Shown: positions 57,049 through 64,000 of the stretch, one piece after another
Layout of the letters: each line of letters opens with the position of its first letter
How positions within the stretch are numbered: the stretch's first letter is position 1
From: Phyto melanocephala
Taxonomy: Eukaryota > Arthropoda > Insecta > Diptera > Rhinophoridae
Direction of reading: 5' to 3'
NCBI GenBank assembly: GCA_941918925.1
Contig: OW799237.1
Coordinates: 111,890,515-111,954,514, forward strand
Length of the DNA: 64,000 nt
Notes under the pieces: generated by a model
The model's database searches: none
What the model was told of the DNA's origin: nothing
The model's input: only the letters and a program-made list of their open reading frames with translations
Position numbers and translations under genes: made by a program

Positions 57049-57627
57049 ACTAGCCAAACCCGGCGCACGTTGCTACGCCCCTTACTGAATCGAAATGCAT
57101 TCTGAATTTTAATTGAATATCAAGTGCAAAAACCTAAAAATTATAATTTTTTTATGGGCGTGGCATTGCCCACTTTTCTAATCACGAAATTCTAAAGTCA
57201 TAACAGCTCAATATGTGTGCAAAGTTTCAGAAGAATCGGACCAGTGCAAGTACCTCAAAATTATAATTGTTTTAACGGGCGTGGCCCTGCCCACTTTTCT
57301 AACCATGAAATTGTAAAGTCATAACAGTCCAATACGTGTGCAAAGTTTCAGAATAATCGGTCCAGTCCAAGTACCTCAAAATTAAAACTTTTTTAGGGGC
57401 GTGGCCCCGCCCACTTTTCTTATCACGAAATTATTTAGTCATGACAGCTCGATATGTGTGCAAAGTTTCAGAAAAATTGGTCAAGTGCAAGTAGCTAAAA
57501 CTGATAACTAATTTTTTATGGGCGTGGCTCCGCCCACTTTTTTTCACCCATAAACACTCCCTGGTATGTGTACAACAACTTACCAAAGTTTCAGCCCGAT
57601 CGGTTTTACAGTTTCGGAGTCTATAGC

Positions 57628-57704
<77 letters not shown>

Positions 57705-57724
57705 TTCACTTTTATATATATAGA
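57049..57724 (-). mobile_element. Helitron-like element with ~120-bp tandem repeats and (CA)n
   Basis: On the minus strand it starts TCTATATATATAAAAGTGAA, passes a ~35-unit GT run, has about four ~120-bp units, and ends GGCGTAGCAACGTGCGCCGG then GTTTGGCTAGT. GGCG...CGCC can form the 3' hairpin. It is the best preserved of three copies here. Confidence 0.7.
57630..57700. repeat. (CA)n microsatellite
   Basis: About 35 uninterrupted CA units lie at the 5' side of the Helitron-like element. The open frames rich in Cys-Val on the minus strand are translations of this repeat. Confidence 0.97.
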
Positions 57725-58479
57725 TAATTCTTATAACGGGTTTATAAGACAAAAAGTGTTTAAAATCTAATCTAATAAATGAATTAGATCGTTCGACCGA
57801 ATCATTTATATTTAAGTAAAGTGATTTACGTAGAATTGAAATGCGATTTCTAATCAACCAACATTGCTCAAGTAGTAAAATTTTATTCCTTTATATCTGT
57901 CCTTATTCTGCTAAAAGAAATTAACAAAATAGTGACAAAAAAAATAGTTTATTGCCTTAAGAAAAAAATATGAAAAAAATGGCATCATCAATCGATTCAC
58001 CATTTTTTCTTCTTGTTAAATACCACAACAATTTTGAAAAAGTTAAAGAGAAAAATACTACAACTTAAAGAAACAAACTGAAAGACATCTTTTATTACTA
58101 TTTATGATATTTTCAGAAAAGTTTGTATGTATTTTTTTTATAGGTTCTCTCTGTCTTCCAAAGAAAGCATATTTATATTTGTTTTTCCTGCAGTTTTCTT
58201 CTTAACATTGTCAAAAAAAAAAAAAATGTCTGTTGTTTTGGGTTGTTTTCGGTTTATGTTGAACATGACTGACGTATAAAAAGAAATAAAAAGAAAATAG
58301 TAACAAAGTACTGATATTATTTATGCTGAATGAGCAGATGTCCTAAATTTGCTAACTAACTTATGTATTTGTCATTCAATAACAAGAGAACTGAATTATT
58401 CAATCTATGTACATCAGCATCCATACATACCTTTATTTGTAGATATGAATATACATACGTACATGTACATACATATACA
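57725..58479. other. Syndecan-side intron or flank, no feature recognised
   Basis: AT-rich, with ACATACAT runs near the right side; no gene or element ends seen. Confidence 0.4.
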
Positions 58480-58481
58480 TA

Positions 58482-59767
58482 AAGTCTGTAAACGAAAAAT
58501 TTTTTACAAATTAAGATGCGAATATTGTGATGAAAAGAAACTATGTAAAAAAAGTTCCGTTACTTTTAAAACTTTATGATTTGTTAGCAATAAACTGAGC
58601 ATCACCCATTTAGTTCTTGATCATCGATTATGGCGTCAACAGCAAAATTACAAAATCAGAGAAAAACATTGTGGACTTTTTGCCTCTTTTGCAGCTATAG
58701 CAAGGCTAACAGGAACGCCCCGAGCGACTGCAAGGAAAGTCATAAACCGGTTCAGGGAGACCCAATCCACTGAAAGAAAACGCGGATCTGGACGAACTTC
58801 CGGTTTTGTTAATAATAAAATGGCGTTAAAAGTGAAGAATGCGCTAGTGTCTAAGCCAAACATGTCAACTCAGGATTTGGCAAAAAAGTTTAACGTTTCT
58901 CATAAGTATGTTCAAAAAGTAAAGAAAAAATTTAAGCGAGGATCATACAAAGTAATAAAAGTACCAAACAGAAGTTCTGAAGTTGATCGAAGGGCAAAAA
59001 AACGAGCAAGAAAACTGCTGAAGACAGTTCTCAACAATTTTAAAGGCTGCATATTAATGGATGACGAAACGTATGTCAAAGAGGATTTCAAACAAATTCC
59101 TGGATGTCAATACTACACTGCATTTATGAGAGGAGGTGTAAGGAAAATTTTTAAATATAAAAAGGTTGACAAATTTGCGAAAAAGTTCTTAGTGCGGCAA
59201 GCAATTTGCAGCTGTGGTAAATTCACAAAGCCTTTTGTGTTACGTGGTACATTAATAGACAAATGTACATAAAAGAGTGTTTACAAATACGTTTGTTGTC
59301 TCTGTATAAACTCAATTCTACGCCCCCAATATTCTGGCCTGATTTAGCAACAATTCATTATTCCAGCGAAACTATCGAATGGTTCAGAAAAAATAATGTA
59401 CAATTTGTTGAGAAGGAGTGCAATCCACCAAATTGCTCTGAACTTCGTCCAGTAGAAAAATTTTGGACTCAAGTAAAAACAATACTTCGAAAAACATCAA
59501 AAGTAGCTAAAACTCAAAAAACATTTTACTTCAGATGGAATAAGGCGGTTAAAAAAATTGGTAGCAAAGGTGTCCAAAACCTTATGAGAGGCTTAAAGGG
59601 TAAAATACGCTCCTACGCACTAGCCCGTTATCAAGAGTAAATTTTTTATTACTTTTAATATATATGAAGTAATATTATTAATTTGAGGTATTATTTCTCT
59701 TATTATTAGTTTTGTATTAAAAGTTATTAGTAAATCAATTTGTAAAAAATTTTTCGTTTACAGACTT
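58482..59767 (+). mobile_element. DD37E-type IS630/Tc1-mariner element, full length
   Basis: Perfect 31-bp inverted ends begin AAGTCTGTAAACGAAAAATT; TA flanks both (58,480-58,481 and 59,768-59,769). The 1,286-bp element carries one plus-strand transposase frame with two frameshifts. The identical ends suggest recent mobility. Confidence 0.92.
58630..59640 (+). pseudogene. DD37E transposase with two frameshifts
   Basis: The ATG at 58,630 opens MASTAKLQN. A +1 slip soon after leads into the frame with FASFAAIARLTGTPRATARK (helix-turn-helix) and AKKFNVSHKYVQKVKKKF. The catalytic core shows GCILMDDETYVK, then, after a second slip near 59,265, FWPDLATIHYS and LRPVEKFW. Counting gives 37 residues between the second Asp and the Glu, hence DD37E. 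The tail ends ALARYQE. About 335 residues in all, normal for the group. Confidence 0.88.
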
Positions 59768-59861
59768 TATATCGATGTTCCTCACAAACTATTAAAAATT
59801 CTTTGCAGTAGATAAAGTCTTATTTACATATTTTAAAAGATAAAATCCTACTTAATATAAT

Positions 59862-59975
59862 AAATGTGAATGTTTATCACTCAATCACGCAAAAACGGCT
59901 GAACCGAACTAAACGAAATTTGGCACACAGATAGACAACAACCTAGATTAACACATAGACTACCTTTTATTACAA
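59862..59975 (+). mobile_element. Short transposon fragment, Helitron-5'-like
   Basis: The text ATGTGAATGTTTATCACTCA, CACGCAAAAACGGCTGAACC, AATTTGGCACACAGATAGAC resembles the 5' portion of common insect repeats, likewise similar in wording to 17,360-17,440. No ends are visible. Confidence 0.35.
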
Positions 59976-59999
59976 TAATTAGGTTTGCCAATATTGCCA

Positions 60000-60870
60000 A
60001 TACTCTCGTCTACCAGAACACAACACTGATTTTCAGGCTGACATTGTGGCATTTACGAAAGGCATTCAATTAATAAAGGAAAAGGAGAGACCCTGATTCG
60101 TATCTTTACGGACAGCCAGTCAGTAATTAGGACACTAATAAACGAAAATATTGAATCTCAAAACATTTTGCAATGCAAAAGCGAAATAAACTCGCATGCA
60201 AATTGTGAACGTCTAGAGATAATATGGATACCAGGCCATAAAAGGCTTAATTCGATACGAGAAGACCAATAAATTATCCGAAATTGGAACATTTTTGTAA
60301 CTTTGAAAAATGCTAAACCCTTTCAACGAGTCAAATATGAACTTAAAGTTTGGGCAATTAAGGAACATGTCTGAAAATGGCAAAACACTGAGGTCGGTAA
60401 AGCGACAAATGTACTATGGGGTAACCCAAATCTTGAGAAAACGAAAAAAAAAAATCTGAAACTGAATAGACCAACATTTAGGAGACTAACTAGTGTAATA
60501 ACAGGTCACACGGAGCTGAGAACTCATCTAGCTCGCATGAGATTGTCTGAGAAAACGACATGTAGAGCAAGCGAGGAAGAGGACGACACCTTGGAACACA
60601 ACCATTGTCCTGCGTTTGGGCGTATAAGACGCGAAAATTTTGATACTGGATGATGGATACTATTCCGAACTTGGAATACCTAAGGAACACGAACTGGAGA
60701 TCCATAAGTAATAACATTTAAGAAACTGGGATTCTAAACTAGTCGATTTTTATGGAGAAAATAGGATTTAGTTTTTAGTAGGGAAATTTGGTTTCCACAT
60801 AGAACGCACAACATGCCAGTTTGGCATATGTCATGGGTTTAGGATTTCAGTACCCCTCTTTTCCAAAAAA
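60000..60870 (+). mobile_element. 3' end of non-LTR retrotransposon with RNase H relic
   Basis: RIFTDSQSVIRTLIN and LEIIWIPGHK are the second and third RNase H motifs. Later text reads ITGHTELRTHLARMRL and CRASEEEDDTLEHNHCPAF, the Cys/His tail. Stops and frameshifts break it. The 3' UTR with GAACGCACAACATGCC ends near 60,870. It is the same family as 1205-1535 and 18,410-18,640. Confidence 0.72.
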
Positions 60871-61912
60871 ATATTTATTTTTGTATTTAGTTAGCCGGCT
60901 GTTCAGACGTTACGTCGTCTGTTGAAGTATTTTCTTTTCTTAAAATCGCGGGCACAGGCTAGAAGAGAAATAAATCATAAAATTGTTGGTGCTTTTGTCA
61001 GTAGCACAAGATTTTCAGTTCCGTGTAATCTATGTCTGCGCTATGCTACTAGGGCGTTCAAATCAAAACGCATTTTTGTCACAAAAAAAAAATTCTAAAA
61101 AAACGCAACTAACACTGACTTGAAGATTATCCGCGTCAAAAATTTAAAAAGCACAAAAAACAGTGCTAAAATCACCGAGTTGACAACGCTGCTGAAAGCA
61201 TACAAATAAACGCTGTCAAAATAAAATAGATTCTTACGACTGCTTTCTATGATGAGTATTAAAAAACGTATCGTGTCCCATTTATGTTTGGCAACTAACA
61301 AATTTTAAATACACGATATTTTTAAAGAAGTAAAGCTAGACTTTTCTGTAGAAGAAGTGAAAATTTTAGAGCAGCAGTAGTAGAAACTACATTCATATGA
61401 TTGGATGAATCGGAAATCAACCATTGAATTTTGAATAAATTAATTCAAAATAAAAATACATTTAATGAAAATCTTTTTAAGGAATTGGCCTTATCTTTGG
61501 TTTTTCCACTTAGTAATTCGGAGTTTAAGAGTTTTTAGTCTTATGAATCTTATAAAAGCTAAAATCAGAAATTAAATGATTGACATTGAAAATACTATAA
61601 AAGAGTGTAAAAGGATGTAACGCTGGTCACAAGTATAAAGGCTCTAACTCAGTTACTTTACAGGAAAAGGCAAAAACGTAATGTAAACTGCATTATTATA
61701 GAGTAATTTCTTTTGTAAAACGGCTATTTTTGTTACTATTGCATTGCATATTGTATATAAAATCAAGAATAAAACACGTGTGTTCATTTAAATATGAGTT
61801 CAAATTCTTACTAACTATGTTTATTTATGAAAGATTACATTTTTGTGTCACGGTGTTTTGGTTTGAAATGTATTAGAATCACGGAAAAACTTAATTTCAT
61901 AAAAAATACGAG
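60871..61912. other. No feature recognised
   Basis: AT-rich sequence; small open frames have no recognisable content. Confidence 0.4.
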
Positions 61913-62030
61913 TTAGGGCCTTTCTAATTGCGACCATCCATATATAAGTTTGTCATTTCGTTTGTATATGATGGTTAAAACCATGTAAAGACGAACAACC
62001 AAATAAATCGCTCTTACTTGTTTTATATAA
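61913..62030 (+). repeat. INE-1-like fragment
   Basis: TATAAGTTTGTCATTTCGTT and a final AATCGCTCTTACTTGTTTTA match the two ends of plus-oriented copies, with the middle missing. Confidence 0.4.
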
Positions 62031-63306
62031 ATTCTTTTAAATTTCTTATTTGCGATAAAGAACGAGTAAACTGCAAAAGGAAACTTTATTTTGACACCAG
62101 TTAAAGTTGTGGTAAATTTCGGTCTCACATACCATGGCATTAATTATGAAAAGGTGTGTGATGTTTGACTTACAGTTTCTTAGTAATAAATACTTGAGAG
62201 TTTAAAAGATAATATTTTCACCCAACACTAAAGCAAAACAAACAGTGCTGACGATGTACTGTTTGGAAACGGCGTTTCACTCAACTGATGTCGGGATAAA
62301 ACTTAATTTTTTACTTTATTTGTTCAATATCACAAATAACTTAAATAAAAATTAAGTCAAGCCAGAAATAAATAAATAGTGTCTTTAACAAGTAAGAATT
62401 TCAATAATATCTTTGTTCCTCTAAAAATGTTAAAAATAAAAAAAAAAACGTCTGAATGACATTATTTCCTTTTTTTTATAACTTAAACATAATTATGTTA
62501 ACGTCCTCTCAACCTTTTTGCGAATGCTAGTGCTTACAATGTTCCATCTTTAAATAAATTTAAACAAACTATAGCAATGAACAAGAAGAATGTACAAATA
62601 ATCAATGGTGTGTAAATCACTTGGGTTTGCTTTTAATTATATCTTTTAATTATTAACAGCATCAAGTGCAATTAAGTATTTTGTAATATCAATGACTGAC
62701 GCCACTCCACGAACTCAACTTTAAGGACACACAAACAAAATGCAGAATAATAATCAGATCATGTTAAAATATAAACAACAACATCTAAAGGATACACATG
62801 CATGAGTGCAGTTGAACACAAGCAAGCGCTCATTTCTATGCGTCTATCTATGTACTTAGTATTTGTTATATTTATGTACATACAAATGTACATAAGTAAA
62901 CATAAATGCGATAAAAGGATACATTTGCTATTACACAATGTTAATGAATAGTATCTGTCATAAATCAATACAGATACAAATATAAAATAATTAAATTTGT
63001 ATTTCGCAAATACTATAAGCACATTATCATTAATGTCTTCAGTTAAAAGAGAATTCATTAAGGAAACTATAGAGATATACTTGCATGAACGATGTCATAA
63101 TAATATTTTTCATTTTTAAGCAAAATTTCGTAACAAAATAATATTTTATTTAATACTTGTTCAATTCACAACCGCCTTGTTATGTACTATTGGTACCATA
63201 TTTATATTGGTTTACAGTATTGTATGCTAGTTGTTGAGAACCTGCTTTAAAAGATTTTATAGAACTCTATTATATCATTTTTATTCTGGCTTATGTTTAT
63301 TTTTCT
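62031..63306. other. No feature recognised
   Basis: AT-rich sequence with TACATACA runs; no credible frames or element ends. Confidence 0.4.
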
Positions 63307-64000
63307 ACTAGCCATGCCCGGCCCATTTTTCGAATCACGAAATTAAATAGTCATGACAGCTTAATATATGTGCAAAGTTTCAGAAAAATCGGTCAAGTGC
63401 AAGTAGCTAAAAATGATAACTTTTTTATGGGCGTGACACTGCCCATTTTTCTAATCACGAAATTTTATAAGCATGATAGCTTAATATGTCTGCAAAGTTT
63501 CAGAAAAATCGGACCAGTGCAAGTACCTCAAAATTATAATTTTTTTTATGGGCGTGGCCCTGCCTACTTTTCTAATCATGAAACTGTATAGTCAAGATAG
63601 CTCAATATGTGTGCAAAGTTTATAAAAAAATCGGTGAAGTTCAGGTAGCTGGAAATGATAACTTTATTTTATGGGCGTGACACTTCCCACTTTTCTACTC
63701 ACAAAATTTTATAGTCATGACAGCTCAATGTGTGTGCAAAGTTTCAAAAAAATCGGTCAAGTGCAAGTAGCTGAAAATGATAACTAATTTTTTAAGGGCG
63801 TGACACTGCCCACTTTTCTAATCACGAAATTGTATAATTATGAGAATTCAAGATGTGTGCAAAGTTTCAGAAAAATCTGTCAAGTGCAAGTAGCTAAAAA
63901 TTATAACTTATTTTTGATGGGCGTAACCCTGCCCACTTTTTACCACCCATAATCACTCCCTGGAATGTCCGATCGGCTTTACGGTTTTGGAGTCTATAGC
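63307..64000 (-). mobile_element. Helitron-like element with tandem repeats, cut by window end
   Basis: ACTAG at 63,307 is the 3' CTAGT on the minus strand. Five to six ~120-bp units (GGGCGTGRC...GTGTGCAAAGTTTCAGAAAA) follow to about 63,930, then the GATCGGCTTTACGGTTTTGG block seen in the other copies. The 5' end lies right of the window. Confidence 0.65.

Noticed and set aside
57431..57857. Minus-strand frames of poly Cys-Val
   Set aside because: They are translations of the (CA)n microsatellite and have no other coding features.
1..64000. CRISPR array, operon or bacterial insertion
   Set aside because: Spliced genes, AT-rich introns and eukaryotic transposons leave no place for these; the ~120-bp arrays have no spacer structure.
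52154..64000. Further Syndecan exons on the minus strand
   Set aside because: No open stretch with correct splice sites and ectodomain-like composition was recognised; the open frames belong to transposons or repeats.

Overview
The window is AT-rich nuclear DNA from a higher (brachyceran) fly. Genes are split by short GT-AG introns, the Acox57D-like genes lie beside Syndecan (as at Drosophila 57D-57E, from memory), and INE-1/DINE-1-like repeats are abundant. A calyptrate such as a blowfly is my best guess, but this is inference.

Layout. (1) About 2.4-26.1 kb, plus strand: three tandem peroxisomal acyl-CoA oxidase genes. Copy 1 lacks its first exon, which must lie left of the window. Copies 2 (679 aa) and 3 (682 aa) appear complete and intact. 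All three keep the FAD/substrate motifs, the catalytic-Glu segment YEGEN and a C-terminal PTS1-like tripeptide (SKM, SSL, SKL). They differ by reciprocal intron losses and by transposon loads in their introns. (2) About 26.1-40.6 kb: a deep nest of DNA transposons. It holds a nearly intact Tigger/pogo-like element, a large inverted repeat, a 500-bp foldback element, a 3.8-kb element with arms of over 500 bp carrying a broken gene for an uncharacterised Cys-rich protein, and a non-coding TA-flanked element with four copies of a 14-bp motif. (3) About 47.0-52.2 kb, minus strand: the last two exons of Syndecan (end of ectodomain, transmembrane helix, cytoplasmic tail ending EFYA). The rest of the gene lies to the right, probably beyond the window. 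The AT-rich stretch at 40.6-47.0 kb probably includes its 3' UTR. (4) About 47-64 kb: Helitron-like elements with ~120-bp internal tandem repeats, Tc1/mariner relics including a DD37E element with perfect 31-bp ends, non-LTR retrotransposon tails and MITEs.

Function. The acyl-CoA oxidases catalyse the first, H2O2-producing step of peroxisomal beta-oxidation. Syndecan is an unrelated membrane heparan sulfate proteoglycan. Everything else recognised is transposon-derived. The best candidate for something undescribed is the long-armed element at 30,808-34,616. Other points of interest are the CAAGGC-ended family with 8-9-bp target duplications and the element at 36,337-38,059.
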